This document shows, in pieces, positions 16,670-25,586 of a DNA stretch of 64,000 nucleotides (the stretch's first letter is position 1; each line of letters begins with the position of its first letter). This DNA comes from Candidatus Shapirobacteria bacterium (GTDB lineage: Bacteria > Patescibacteria > Microgenomatia > UBA12405). The DNA lies in assembly GCA_028704885.1 (NCBI GenBank), contig JAQWEN010000001.1, positions 372,001 through 436,000 on the forward strand, read 5' to 3'. Under the pieces are notes generated by a model, which was not told the origin of the DNA, searched no databases, and saw nothing but the letters and a program-made list of their open reading frames with translations. The translations under genes and the position numbers were made by a program.

Positions 16670-17758
16670 TTAACCTAAAAAGTATGTTTTATATTTTTTG
16701 TTTTTCACCATCAAGCTTACTAAATCTCGGACACTAAAGCTAGAGTCTAGGTTACAAACTAAAAGAGCATCGGAAGTATCGATGATGGCTAAATTATTTA
16801 CCCCAACTAGACCAATTAGTTTTTTTCTTTGGCCGGAAATAAGGCATTTTTGAGAATTAATATTCAGAAATTGGGTGTCGGGATTAATAATGGCCAAATC
16901 ATCTTTTCTTTTAATTGAACTGGCAAAAATGGTTTCCCACTCACCTATATCACTCCAATCAAAAGTGGCCGGAACCATAGTCATTTTTGATGATTTTTCA
17001 GAAATTGCTCTATCTATGGATAATTCAGGTGATTGTTTATATATCTGTTCAATTTTTTTAGGGTAATTTAAATTTTTTTCCAAATCTTTAAAAATGGCAA
17101 AATATTCTGGTTGTAATTTTTCAAATTCAGAAAGAATAGTGGAGACAGAAAAAGTATAAATACCGGAATTCCAGTAAGAATTTTTATCAATTAATTTTTG
17201 CGCTTTTACAGGATCTGGTTTTTCAATAAATTTGGCAACATGATAATAATCATCTATTTTTTTGTCAGGGCAAATATAACCATAAGAGGAATCGGGTTTA
17301 GTTGGTTTAATGCCAATGGTAACAATGGTGTCAGTTAATTGGGCGACTCTTTTGGCTTTGGTTAGAGTTTGCTTAAATCTGGCAATATTTTTAATATAGT
17401 GATCGGAAGGAAGAGTACTAATGATGGCATTGGGGTCGATTTGTTTAATTCTGGCAACAGAATAGAGAATAGCCATAGCAGTGTTTTTCTTTTCCGGTTC
17501 GATAATTACGTTTTTAGTTAAATTAAAATCTTTAGCGATTTTAATAATTTTGTCAAAATAATTTTGTCCAGAAACTATATAAATATTTTGAGTATCAACA
17601 GTTCGTTGAGATCTTTTGATTGTTTGTTCTAAAATTGATTTTTTATCTAAAAGAGGGAGAAACTGCTTGGGATTGTTTTTTCTAGATAATGGCCAAAGAC
17701 GTGGTCCAGTGCCGCCGCAGAGAATAAAAATATAGTGTTTTATTGATGATTCTGCCAT
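16670..17758 (-). CDS. manC: Mannose-1-phosphate guanylyltransferase
   Basis: Cytosolic enzyme making GDP-mannose from GTP and mannose-1-phosphate. The nucleotide loop ILCGGTGPRLWPLSRKNNPKQF (about residues 12-33) is the ManC pattern, with Pro where Thr is usual (GGTGPRLW instead of GGSGTRLW). FIEKPDP and YWNSGIYTF are also typical, as is SIDRAISEKS followed by FDWSDIGEWE. At 362 residues it has only the transferase domain and no fused phosphomannose isomerase. It overlaps the next GT4 gene upstream by 19 bases. It suggests mannose or a GDP-mannose-derived sugar in the glycan. Confidence 0.92.
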   Translation of the reverse strand: MAESSIKHYIFILCGGTGPRLWPLSRKNNPKQFLPLLDKKSILEQTIKRSQRTVDTQNIYIVSGQNYFDKIIKIAKDFNLTKNVIIEPEKKNTAMAILYSVARIKQIDPNAIISTLPSDHYIKNIARFKQTLTKAKRVAQLTDTIVTIGIKPTKPDSSYGYICPDKKIDDYYHVAKFIEKPDPVKAQKLIDKNSYWNSGIYTFSVSTILSEFEKLQPEYFAIFKDLEKNLNYPKKIEQIYKQSPELSIDRAISEKSSKMTMVPATFDWSDIGEWETIFASSIKRKDDLAIINPDTQFLNINSQKCLISGQRKKLIGLVGVNNLAIIDTSDALLVCNLDSSFSVRDLVSLMVKNKKYKTYFLG

Positions 17759-18819
17759 AAGAGATCTATTTCTTTTTTAAAGTTTAACATAAAGTTTTGG
17801 CTGGAAAAGTTTTGAGAATTTTTTCGGCAAATGTCTTTAGAAAAATTTTTGGGATTAAATTTTTTAATAGCTAAAATTAAACTTTTGACAGTTTGATGGT
17901 TGAAAAAAATACCGGTTTTATTATTAATAACTGTTTCAGTTAATCCCCCTTTATTGTAAGCAATAACCGGCTTACCACAAGCTTGAGCCTCAATTGGGGT
18001 GAGACCAAAATCTTCTAATTGAGGACAGATTAAAGCCTGACAATTTTGATAAAGATTTAAAAGTTTTTTGTCGTCGATTTTGCCGATAAATTCGATATTC
18101 GAATTTGGTTTAACTATTTTTTTTAGAGTTTTACAATCTCTACCAACTCCGACTATTTTTAGTTTGAAATTAAGTTTTTGGCAAGCTTTTATAGCAATGT
18201 CAATTCTTTTATATTTGACAAGTCGGGAGACGATTAAAAAATATTTTTCTTTTGGTTTAGTTTTTGAAGGAATAAAAAATGAAGTGTCTATTCCTGGATA
18301 AATTATTTTTGCTTTTCTTTTATAAATATCGGCAATTCTTTTTTGAACGGTTTTTGAATTGCAAAAAAAATAATTTGGCTTTTGGGCATAAATTTTATCT
18401 TTTTGTTTATATTTTGAGATTAAATAAGAAAGGGGCCAAGAGTATTTTTGTTGATAAATGTGGCGATTAACATTATGAAGATAACAAATAAAAAGGGTTT
18501 TTGAGGGGACAGATAGATGATGACCAATGGTTGATGAAGTGGAGATAACTATGTCAAATTTGGAAAAATCAAAATTGCGAACGGCTGTTGAATAAAGTGG
18601 AGTATGGAGAATATTATTTTTTTTAGATGGAGATAATTTATTTAAAAACGACGGAATAATTTTAACTTTTTTTGGAAGCCAATCGGTTTTTTTGGGATCG
18701 TAAATAATCGTAAAAATCGGTGCTTTTGGATAAAGTTTAATTAAATCAAGAAGAACTTTTTCAGCTCCGCCCCATTGATTTAACCAGTCGTAAAAAAGGG
18801 CGACTTTTGGCTTATTCAT
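17740..18819 (-). CDS. GT4 glycosyltransferase, WbaZ-like
   Basis: A 359-residue GT-B, retaining glycosyltransferase. The opening KVALFYDWLNQWGGAEKVLLDL is typical of a GT4 group that includes mannosyltransferases of the WbaZ type. The donor-binding half has YFLIVSRLVKYKRIDIAIKAC near residue 195 and the E-x7-E region EDFGLTPIEAQACGKPVIAY near 270-290. Neighbouring manC makes a GDP-mannose donor plausible, but the donor cannot be read from the sequence. The start overlaps the next GT4 gene by 4 bases. Confidence 0.85.
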   Translation of the reverse strand: MNKPKVALFYDWLNQWGGAEKVLLDLIKLYPKAPIFTIIYDPKKTDWLPKKVKIIPSFLNKLSPSKKNNILHTPLYSTAVRNFDFSKFDIVISTSSTIGHHLSVPSKTLFICYLHNVNRHIYQQKYSWPLSYLISKYKQKDKIYAQKPNYFFCNSKTVQKRIADIYKRKAKIIYPGIDTSFFIPSKTKPKEKYFLIVSRLVKYKRIDIAIKACQKLNFKLKIVGVGRDCKTLKKIVKPNSNIEFIGKIDDKKLLNLYQNCQALICPQLEDFGLTPIEAQACGKPVIAYNKGGLTETVINNKTGIFFNHQTVKSLILAIKKFNPKNFSKDICRKNSQNFSSQNFMLNFKKEIDLLWQNHQ

Positions 18820-19922
18820 AATAAATTTTTATAAACAGCCAGAGTTTGTTTGGCGGTTTTTGTCCAGGAATATTTTTTGACTTGTTGATTACCTAATTTA
18901 ATCAATTTTTGACGAAGATCAAGATTGTCTTTGAGTTGGTTAATTTTTTGAACTAGATCTGGAGCACTGTTGGGATCAAAATATAAAACTGAATTGTTGT
19001 AAATTTCTGGTAAGCAACTGGCATTAGAGGAAATAACAGGGCAATTTAGAGCCATAGCTTCTAAACCAGTTAAACTGAAACCTTCCATCAATGACGGGTG
19101 AACCAAAGCTATGGCTTTTTTATAAACATTTTTAAATTCTTTGTCGTCTAAATAACCTAAAAATTCAACTTGGTTTTCGAGACCCATTTCAACAATTTTT
19201 ACTTTTAATTTTTCACTAAAAAAACTTCTGGCACAAATAATTTTAAGACTAATATCGGGTAAACTTTTTAGAGCTTCGAGAATAACTTTAATATTTTTAT
19301 GGGTATATAAATTGCCGGTATAAATAATGTATTTTTGCGGAGTTTTAATAAAATCATCTTGATTATTAATTAAAAAAGTCGGGTCGACGGCTTCATGAGT
19401 GGTGACGATCTGAGATGGATTTAATTTATATTTTTCAATCAAATATTGGCGCCAAAAATTACTCGGAACAATGATTTGATTTCTTTTAACAATAATATTA
19501 GTTAAAAACAAATAACCTAAATGTTTGATGGCATATAAATATTGGTTTTTAGTAGTAGTATCTTTGCCAGTAAAAAAATGTTTGATTAGATCGTGAATAG
19601 TAACGACTGATTTTTTAGAATAAAGAATTGGTTTGTTAAAATGAGTGAAATGAACCAGATCGGCTTTCAAACCATAAATAAGGAAAGGTAGAAAAAGTTG
19701 TTCAGCTAGGGAATAATGTTTAATATTAGTGGTGACATAATTGAAATTGTCACCTAAATTTTTTTTAATCTCTGCCTCTAAATTTTTATAAATAATTAAA
19801 GTAAATTTATATTTTTTAAAATCCGGAAGAGTAATTAAAGCTTTTAATAAATTTTTGGTGTAGCGACCAATTCCGGTGTGTTTTGGTCCATAAAGACGAG
19901 CATCTATTACTATATGTTTCAT
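18816..19922 (-). CDS. GT4 glycosyltransferase
   Basis: A 368-residue GT-B enzyme. The N-terminal motif IDARLYGPKHTGIGRYTKNLLKAL is the mannosyltransferase-like GT4 opening. The donor domain has YIIYTGNLYTHKNIKVILEAL (about 205-225) and the E-x7-E segment PSLMEGFSLTGLEAMALNCPVI (about 285-306). It lies in an unbroken run of glycosyltransferase genes with 4-base overlaps on both sides, typical of one polycistronic mRNA. Acceptor and donor unknown. Confidence 0.86.
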   Translation of the reverse strand: MKHIVIDARLYGPKHTGIGRYTKNLLKALITLPDFKKYKFTLIIYKNLEAEIKKNLGDNFNYVTTNIKHYSLAEQLFLPFLIYGLKADLVHFTHFNKPILYSKKSVVTIHDLIKHFFTGKDTTTKNQYLYAIKHLGYLFLTNIIVKRNQIIVPSNFWRQYLIEKYKLNPSQIVTTHEAVDPTFLINNQDDFIKTPQKYIIYTGNLYTHKNIKVILEALKSLPDISLKIICARSFFSEKLKVKIVEMGLENQVEFLGYLDDKEFKNVYKKAIALVHPSLMEGFSLTGLEAMALNCPVISSNASCLPEIYNNSVLYFDPNSAPDLVQKINQLKDNLDLRQKLIKLGNQQVKKYSWTKTAKQTLAVYKNLL

Positions 19923-20830
19923 AAATATTTAGCTTTAAAAACTCTTTGAATTTCTAACATCTTAATACCAGTCATAACTAAAAATCTAACTGGAGCTGAA
20001 TAACTAGAAAATAAATTTTCTTGATAAAAAATTCTCATAGCATCGGTGCTGGCCTTAGCGACTTTAATTTTTGTTTCTTGGGAAGCCTTGGAAAGATGTT
20101 TACTTTTACTAATTAGTCCAGAAGAAACTCCCTGAAAATGGGTTATTTTACAATTTGGATTAAAATATAAATTAAAATTATTTTGTTTTAATTTATAACA
20201 AAAATCAAGGTCTTCACCATAGAAAAAATATTTTTCGTTCCACCATTTAATCTTGTCACCGACGGCTTTTTTGACCATTAAAAAGGCACCGACACAGGCA
20301 TCAATTTTATGAGGAATGCTTTTGTCTAAATTACCCATGAAATAACCAGAAAATATTTTTGAATTGGGAAATACTTTTGATAGGCCGCTGAAATGACATA
20401 AGGAATTCCAAGGAGTAGGAAAACCACGATGACATTCTGGCTGCATTTTACCGTTTAAGGCAAGGTCTATTTGACAAGTGGCGGCGTCGACATTTTTGTT
20501 TTGATCAAAAAATTCAATCATGTTTTTGAAAGTATTTTTTTGAACAATAGTGTCGGGGTTTAAAAAAAGAACGAATCTAGTTTTAGGGTTAATTTCTTTT
20601 AAGCCTTGATTATTGCCATGAGCAAAACCTTTATTGTTTTTTAGTTCGAGAAACTTAAAATCTGACGATTTAACAGTTTTGGCTAATTTAATACTGTCAT
20701 CAGTAGAACAATTATCAACAATAATTACTTCATATTTGTAATTATCAATGTCGCTTTTAGTAATACTTTCAAGACATTTTTTTAAATAATCAGCAGAATT
20801 ATAATTAAGAATAATAATTGATAAATCCAT
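19919..20830 (-). CDS. GT2 glycosyltransferase, rhamnosyltransferase-like
   Basis: A 303-residue GT-A inverting enzyme. MDLSIIILNYNSADYLKKCLES and VIIVDNCSTDDS give the nucleotide-binding start, LFLNPDTIV the D-x-D-like metal site (about residues 90-98), and FFYGEDLDFCYKLK (about 208-221) the catalytic-base region with the E-D-x-D motif. The overall type is the WbbL/rhamnosyltransferase-like group. The C-terminal segment (SSYSAPVRFLVMTGIKMLEIQ) is hydrophobic and may sit on the membrane. 1-base gap to the gene upstream, 4-base overlap downstream. Confidence 0.86.
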   Translation of the reverse strand: MDLSIIILNYNSADYLKKCLESITKSDIDNYKYEVIIVDNCSTDDSIKLAKTVKSSDFKFLELKNNKGFAHGNNQGLKEINPKTRFVLFLNPDTIVQKNTFKNMIEFFDQNKNVDAATCQIDLALNGKMQPECHRGFPTPWNSLCHFSGLSKVFPNSKIFSGYFMGNLDKSIPHKIDACVGAFLMVKKAVGDKIKWWNEKYFFYGEDLDFCYKLKQNNFNLYFNPNCKITHFQGVSSGLISKSKHLSKASQETKIKVAKASTDAMRIFYQENLFSSYSAPVRFLVMTGIKMLEIQRVFKAKYL

Positions 20831-20831
20831 T

Positions 20832-22043
20832 TTATTTTTTGGTAATTTCTTTATAAATTTGATTTAGACCTTTAACACTGTTTTGATAGGAATATTTACC
20901 ACTAATTAATTTATTGGCTTCTTCGCCCATGGTAATTCTTTTTTTATCATTCTTTAAAAGATTAATAGTATTACCAGCAACATCTTTATAATCACAAATT
21001 ATTGATTGTTTAAAATTTTCAATTTTAATTCCACCCATTCCTTCGGGAGTGGTAATAATGGGAAGACGACAAGCCATGGCTTCGAGAAATTTATTACGAC
21101 TGCCTCCCCCACTACCCATTGGAGCGACTAAAGCCCAACAATATTGATAATAATACATAGGATCGTGTTCTCCGCCATCAAAATCAGCTTCTTCAACAAT
21201 AATATCTTTTGTTCGATAATGAGCGTAATAATCTGGAGCGCTGCGGCCAATAATATAAAATTTACATTCAGGAATTGCCTTTTTAATAGCCGGCCAAGAA
21301 TCCTTAATAATCATTTCAACAGATTCACGATTTTGCATCCATTTCATATTGGAAACGCCAAAAAGAATTGAAGGAAATTTACTTTTGACGGTTTTTGGTT
21401 TGGATTCAAAAAATTTATTATCAACTCCATTTTGAAAAAGTTCGATATCTTTTCGACCAGTGATTTTAGAGATTATTTTTTGATCTTCCTGGGCAAATGC
21501 GACGACAGTGTGAGTATTTTTCCAATAATAAGTTTCCCAATATTTAAGTTTTAAAACATCAAACCAAAGAAATGGGTAAATTAACTTTTTCCAACTTTTA
21601 ACTGTTTTTATATAGTGTTCGTAGACGGCAAATTCAATGGTTTGATCAACGAGAACAATAGGAATTTTAGTTTTTGGGATATTCGGCATCAAATAAAAAC
21701 ATTCGCAGTGGATTAGGTCATATTTATTATTGTCTAATTCAGTGGCAATGGTTTGTTTTAAATCATTGCTAATATAATTGGCAACTAGAAAAGGATAAGT
21801 ACTAAAACCAGTGTAAAGTATTTTTTTGAGTTCCCAAGTTTTACCACGTTTAACAACAATAACCTTTTTGCAAAATTGTTTAATTTCTTCTAAACCTTCT
21901 TGGTCTCGACTAAAACAAATTAAAGTTATATCGTTTTCGGCGGCTAAATATTTTATGGAATAATAGGAACTATTTTGACCACCAGACTGGGCGCGACGAG
22001 GAAGGTAGGGAGTGATCATTAAAATTTTGCGTTTTTGAGTCAT
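20832..22043 (-). CDS. GT4-like glycosyltransferase
   Basis: A 403-residue GT-B protein opening with KILMITPYLPRRAQSGGQNSSYYSIKYLA. The middle has VVAFAQEDQKIISKITGRKDIELFQNGVD, and the donor domain has PSILFGVSNMKWMQNRESVEM and APMGSGGGSRNKFLEAMACRLPIITT. The last of these replaces the usual E-x7-E loop with a Gly/Ser-rich loop (GSGGGSRNK), as in the sugar-transferase group related to TIGR03087 proteins. It is encoded just downstream of the O-antigen polymerase/ligase gene. Donor unknown. Confidence 0.82.
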   Translation of the reverse strand: MTQKRKILMITPYLPRRAQSGGQNSSYYSIKYLAAENDITLICFSRDQEGLEEIKQFCKKVIVVKRGKTWELKKILYTGFSTYPFLVANYISNDLKQTIATELDNNKYDLIHCECFYLMPNIPKTKIPIVLVDQTIEFAVYEHYIKTVKSWKKLIYPFLWFDVLKLKYWETYYWKNTHTVVAFAQEDQKIISKITGRKDIELFQNGVDNKFFESKPKTVKSKFPSILFGVSNMKWMQNRESVEMIIKDSWPAIKKAIPECKFYIIGRSAPDYYAHYRTKDIIVEEADFDGGEHDPMYYYQYCWALVAPMGSGGGSRNKFLEAMACRLPIITTPEGMGGIKIENFKQSIICDYKDVAGNTINLLKNDKKRITMGEEANKLISGKYSYQNSVKGLNQIYKEITKK

Positions 22044-22061
22044 GTTTTTTTAAATTATAAA

Positions 22062-23462
22062 TTATTTCTTTTCTTTTAATATTAAACTTTGATAATAAAG
22101 TCCCATCATTATCCAAAATAGATAGGCTGTTTTTGAGGCTTCGAAAACATCAATAAAAATAGCATTGGCCAGAGTGGTTAAAAGACAACCAAAGAAAATA
22201 ATAGATATTAGATCGTGAGTGGTTTTTTCTTTTTTGAAAATTAAAGGAATGGTTTTGATAATAAAAAATAAAATAATAGCCATAAAAGAAACAAAACCTA
22301 ATAATCCGCTTTCTCCTAAAGATCTTAAATAATCATTATCGGTGGCGAGAGTAATTGATCCAAGGCCGCTGCCGGTAATAATATTTTTTTTGTAGGCATT
22401 AATGGCTCGAGGCCATTCAACATTAAAACGAATTTCCCCTGATCTGGCCACACCAGCATCAACATCGACAGTAGGATAAATTTCGGTTGGTTTATTGCGA
22501 ATAATGGTTGGAGTAGGAGTAGTTGATTTAGAGATTGGTTTTGGAGTGACAACAACAATCATAGGAATAGGAGTTGGAGTTATTGTGGGAGTAACAGCTA
22601 CAGTGGTCGTTTTTATTTGATTTTTTAGGGCAGGAATAGTGGCTAATAATCTTTGGTTTAAATCTTTTGAGTTGAAAATACTAAGACCAACTAAAACAAC
22701 AAAAGGAACAATCCAAAGATATTTTCTTAAAACAAAAAGAGTAAAACAAATACCCCCAAGAAAGGCAAAAATTGAAACTCTGGAAGCAGTGAGAGTAAGA
22801 ATTGGGTAGGCAGCAATCCAAACAATTAAACTGATTATTTTGACCCAAACATTCTTATTAAGAATAAAAACTAGGGCAATAATAATAAGAGCAACACTTA
22901 AAAAAGCAGCTAAATCATAGTGACCAGCAAAAGTGGAATTAATTCGAGTCCAAGTGCTCATTTGGAGTAATTGACCTTTAGAAAATTCTGAATTCATAGT
23001 GGAAATTACGGGAAATTGGAAGTATTTTTGACCATAACCATAAACACTTACTAAAGCGGTGGAAATTAAAAGAAAAATATAACTAATTCTAAAATCCTTA
23101 GTCGATTTAATACTATTAATGGCAATAAAGAATAAAGAAATATATTCAAAACGACGCATCAAATGAAGAATTAAAAGATTAGTTGGATCACTTTGATAAA
23201 TTAAAAAAGCATTAACAAAACTAGCAATAATGGCCAAAAAATAGACTAAAAATAGTTTAGTAATTTTTATTTTAAAAACCGGAAATTTATAAATTATTTG
23301 ATAAATAAGCCAAACTAAAACAGAAATGGCGACGACGATATCATCAATACGAATGGAAACATAAGTTCCAGTGACACTAGTAAAGGGGAATTTAGGATAA
23401 AGTGGAATAAAAAAAATAAGAATAGCGATTATTGGTCGAAAAATATTTAAATTTTTGAACAT
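22062..23462 (-). CDS. O-antigen polymerase/ligase family membrane protein (Wzy/WaaL)
   Basis: A 466-residue polytopic protein with about eleven helices. The signature of the Wzy_C/O-antigen ligase family is visible as LTASRVSIFAFLGGICF in the middle and ITGSGLGSITLATDNDYLRSLGESGLLGFVSFM near residues 365-395. Such proteins polymerise lipid-linked repeat units or attach finished chains to an acceptor outside the membrane. The large extracytoplasmic loop holds a Thr/Pro-rich low-complexity stretch (VTPTITPTPIP and STTPTPTIIRN, about residues 285-325), not a normal part of the family. It shares the cluster with a Wzx-type flippase at 34.5 kb, so a Wzy role is likely. Confidence 0.83.
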   Translation of the reverse strand: MFKNLNIFRPIIAILIFFIPLYPKFPFTSVTGTYVSIRIDDIVVAISVLVWLIYQIIYKFPVFKIKITKLFLVYFLAIIASFVNAFLIYQSDPTNLLILHLMRRFEYISLFFIAINSIKSTKDFRISYIFLLISTALVSVYGYGQKYFQFPVISTMNSEFSKGQLLQMSTWTRINSTFAGHYDLAAFLSVALIIIALVFILNKNVWVKIISLIVWIAAYPILTLTASRVSIFAFLGGICFTLFVLRKYLWIVPFVVLVGLSIFNSKDLNQRLLATIPALKNQIKTTTVAVTPTITPTPIPMIVVVTPKPISKSTTPTPTIIRNKPTEIYPTVDVDAGVARSGEIRFNVEWPRAINAYKKNIITGSGLGSITLATDNDYLRSLGESGLLGFVSFMAIILFFIIKTIPLIFKKEKTTHDLISIIFFGCLLTTLANAIFIDVFEASKTAYLFWIMMGLYYQSLILKEKK

Positions 23463-24400
23463 GTTTGAAGATAAAGAGAAGCAGTAATCTTATTGCCTCT
23501 TAAAGAGTATATAACACTGCGACTAAGAGCATTAAATTTGAGCAGGTGTTTAACAAATTTATATTGTAATTGGTTTTTGTGTTTTTTGAAAAAAGTTAAA
23601 ATGCCAAGATATTCATTAAGAATTGGATCTATTTTGTTTTTAGCCGAAGCGCCACCAAGGTGAATAATTTGAGGTCCGATTAAATACCAAGTTTGATTTT
23701 CGGGATTATTTTTTTTAATACGGTAGGAAAGTTCAACTTCTTCGCCATACATAAAATAATTTTCATCAAAACCATTAGTTGGTTTTAAGTGAGAATTTCG
23801 AATCATCATAAAAGCACCAGTAACCCAATCTTGTTGATGATCTTTTAAATAAAATTTGTCGTGGGTGTAAAAATCAGGAGTATGAGGGTGAAGCGGTTTA
23901 ATAATTTTATTAACAAAAGGAAGATCGTCTAGATTTAAACACCAAGAAATAACATTTGTAAGATTTGGGAAAAAACCACCTGAGGCTTGGATGCTTTTAT
24001 CTTTATTTAATATTTGAGCGGTGCATACAGATACTTCAGGATGGGAACAAAGCCAATTAAGGCTTTGACTAATGGCAGAATGAAGAATCAAGGTGTCGGA
24101 ATTTAATAATAAAATGTAATTACCTTTGGCAATTTTTAGACCCTGATTATTGGCTTTGCCAAATCCGCCATTAAATTTATTTTCAATTAATTTAATTGGT
24201 ATTTTTTTAAGTTTAGATACAGAATCATCAGAAGAATTATTATCAATAACAATAATTTCAGTTGGGACTAAATTTTTATTATCAATTTTATTTAAATCAA
24301 AAGTTAAACCTTTATCTTGGAAAATGGACTTTAAGCAATCTATGGTTATTTTACTGGTGTTGTAGGAAATAATAATTATCGATAGAACAGGATTAATCAT
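23447..24400 (-). CDS. GT2 glycosyltransferase
   Basis: A 317-residue GT-A enzyme. PVLSIIIISYNTSKITIDCLKSI and EIIVIDNNSSDDSVSKL begin the fold, followed by FGKANNQGLKIAKGNYILLLNSDTLI with the metal-site S-D-T in place of D-x-D. The C-terminal catalytic region reads NYFMYGEEVELSYRIKKN. The type is rhamnosyltransferase-like, but the acceptor is unknown. Its end overlaps the start of the polymerase/ligase gene by 16 bases, and its start overlaps the next gene upstream by 4 bases. Confidence 0.86.
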   Translation of the reverse strand: MINPVLSIIIISYNTSKITIDCLKSIFQDKGLTFDLNKIDNKNLVPTEIIVIDNNSSDDSVSKLKKIPIKLIENKFNGGFGKANNQGLKIAKGNYILLLNSDTLILHSAISQSLNWLCSHPEVSVCTAQILNKDKSIQASGGFFPNLTNVISWCLNLDDLPFVNKIIKPLHPHTPDFYTHDKFYLKDHQQDWVTGAFMMIRNSHLKPTNGFDENYFMYGEEVELSYRIKKNNPENQTWYLIGPQIIHLGGASAKNKIDPILNEYLGILTFFKKHKNQLQYKFVKHLLKFNALSRSVIYSLRGNKITASLYLQTCSKI

Positions 24401-24939
24401 TTTTTCTTTTTTAAAAAAGATTTATAAATACAAAAGGCAAAGATAAGTGTGCCTTCGGTGAATAAAAAGGCAGTAATACGTTTTGGAATAGAGGTAGGAA
24501 TGGTTTTTATAGTAATTTTGGCCTTATATTCTTTGTCTTTAAAAATAAGTTTATTTTTAATTCTTTTTTCTGGTAAGGTAAAAACATCATTTTCCCATTC
24601 GAAACCATTGATATATAAAGATTCTTTGAATGGTAAAACATATTCTTCAAAATAGTAGCTTTGGATTGTATCACGAATAATTTCTTTGGCTTTTTCGGGT
24701 GGATGATTGATGATTATTCGGAAAGAGCCACTATAATAGGCTTTATAAAAATTCATGACTTCAGTTCGAGTCATGTTGGTATAGTAAGCGGAAACGTTTT
24801 TAAGTTGGATGGTGTCGCCTGGTTCATCGGATCTAACACTGTTAACGAGATCCGGAAGAGTTGGAGTAGGACTGACTAGATAAACAATGGCAAAAATATT
24901 AAAAAGACAAAGTAGAGCGATTAATATTTTTTTAATCAT
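24397..24939 (-). CDS. Unknown protein with N- and C-terminal membrane helices
   Basis: A 180-residue protein, not recognised. I start it at the ATG giving MIKKILIALLCLFNIFAIVYLV, one base after the upstream acyltransferase stop. An upstream in-frame start at 25092 would lie wholly inside the acyltransferase gene and yields a random-looking leader. The first helix spans about residues 3-22 and a second about 157-173, with a soluble extracytoplasmic domain of about 130 residues between (NMTRTEVMNFYKAYYSGSFRI). The two-helix, exported-loop layout within a GT operon suggests an accessory part of glycan assembly, but no function is known to me. Confidence 0.7.
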   Translation of the reverse strand: MIKKILIALLCLFNIFAIVYLVSPTPTLPDLVNSVRSDEPGDTIQLKNVSAYYTNMTRTEVMNFYKAYYSGSFRIIINHPPEKAKEIIRDTIQSYYFEEYVLPFKESLYINGFEWENDVFTLPEKRIKNKLIFKDKEYKAKITIKTIPTSIPKRITAFLFTEGTLIFAFCIYKSFLKKKK

Positions 24940-24940
24940 A

Positions 24941-25534
24941 TTATTGAAAGCACATAGGACGACCAAGTTTATAATTTGGGTTTTTATTTTTTCGATCACT
25001 GATTTTTTGAGCTGGAATGCCTCCCCAAATTTCAAATTCTGGAATATTTTTAGTGACAACGGCACCGGCGGCAATAACAGCACCTTTGCCAATTTTAACG
25101 CCGGGTAAGATTATAGATCGGGGGCCAATAAAAACGTAATCGCCAATTTCAACCGGGCCAAAAGAATTTTCGTAATTATCGGAATGAATATTGTGTTCGT
25201 CATTGTAAATTAAAACCTGGCTAGCGATACCAACGTGATTGCCGATGGTTAATTTGGCACGGCCATCCATAAAACAATGATCACCAATAATAGTATCGTG
25301 ACCGATTTTGATATTTGAGGGATTAAAAAAATTAGCACCGATATGAATAGTGGAATTAAATGGCATGTCAATTCCCGAGGCAATATAAAATATTTTTCTG
25401 ATTGTGTGAATAGGAATAAAGCCGACAAATCGGAGAATCATCAGCCAAAATTCGAGACAAATGGTTTTAAAACGGTTGATAATTTTTTGAAAAATTTCTT
25501 GGGAATTTAAGTTCTTACCGGTTCTATCTTTCAT
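24941..25534 (-). CDS. Left-handed beta-helix acyltransferase (WcaF/maltose acetyltransferase-like)
   Basis: A 197-residue hexapeptide-repeat acyltransferase. Repeats of the [LIV]-G-x4 type run from IHIGANFFNPSNIKIGHDTIIGDHC through GRAKLTIGNHVGIASQV to VEIGDYVFIGPRSIILPGVKIGKGAVIAAGAVVTKNIP (about residues 68-175). The conserved catalytic His lies in IYNDEHNIHS. The N-terminal helix (FWLMILRFVGFIPI) may touch the membrane. It probably O- or N-acetylates a glycan or sugar precursor. Starts its own block of genes after the repeat array at 25555-25586. Confidence 0.87.
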   Translation of the reverse strand: MKDRTGKNLNSQEIFQKIINRFKTICLEFWLMILRFVGFIPIHTIRKIFYIASGIDMPFNSTIHIGANFFNPSNIKIGHDTIIGDHCFMDGRAKLTIGNHVGIASQVLIYNDEHNIHSDNYENSFGPVEIGDYVFIGPRSIILPGVKIGKGAVIAAGAVVTKNIPEFEIWGGIPAQKISDRKNKNPNYKLGRPMCFQ

Positions 25535-25554
25535 ACAATTTATTATATATATTA

Positions 25555-25586
25555 GTGCTCTGGTTCGCTAGTGCTCTGGTTGATTA
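25555..25586. repeat. Period-8 word array (4 units)
   Basis: Four consecutive 8-base words on the plus strand: GTGCTCTG, GTTCGCTA, GTGCTCTG, GTTGATTA. They fill the gap between the acyltransferase gene and the next GT4 gene, and the stop codon of the GT4 gene (TAA on the minus strand at 25586-25584) lies in the last word. The words belong to the same family as the arrays at 30733, 30987, 57673 and 58142. Confidence 0.8.

Noticed and set aside
24397..25092. Longer 231-residue version of the unknown two-helix protein
   Set aside because: The first 51 codons lie inside the acyltransferase gene; an ATG followed directly by a membrane helix is at 24939, one base after that gene's stop.
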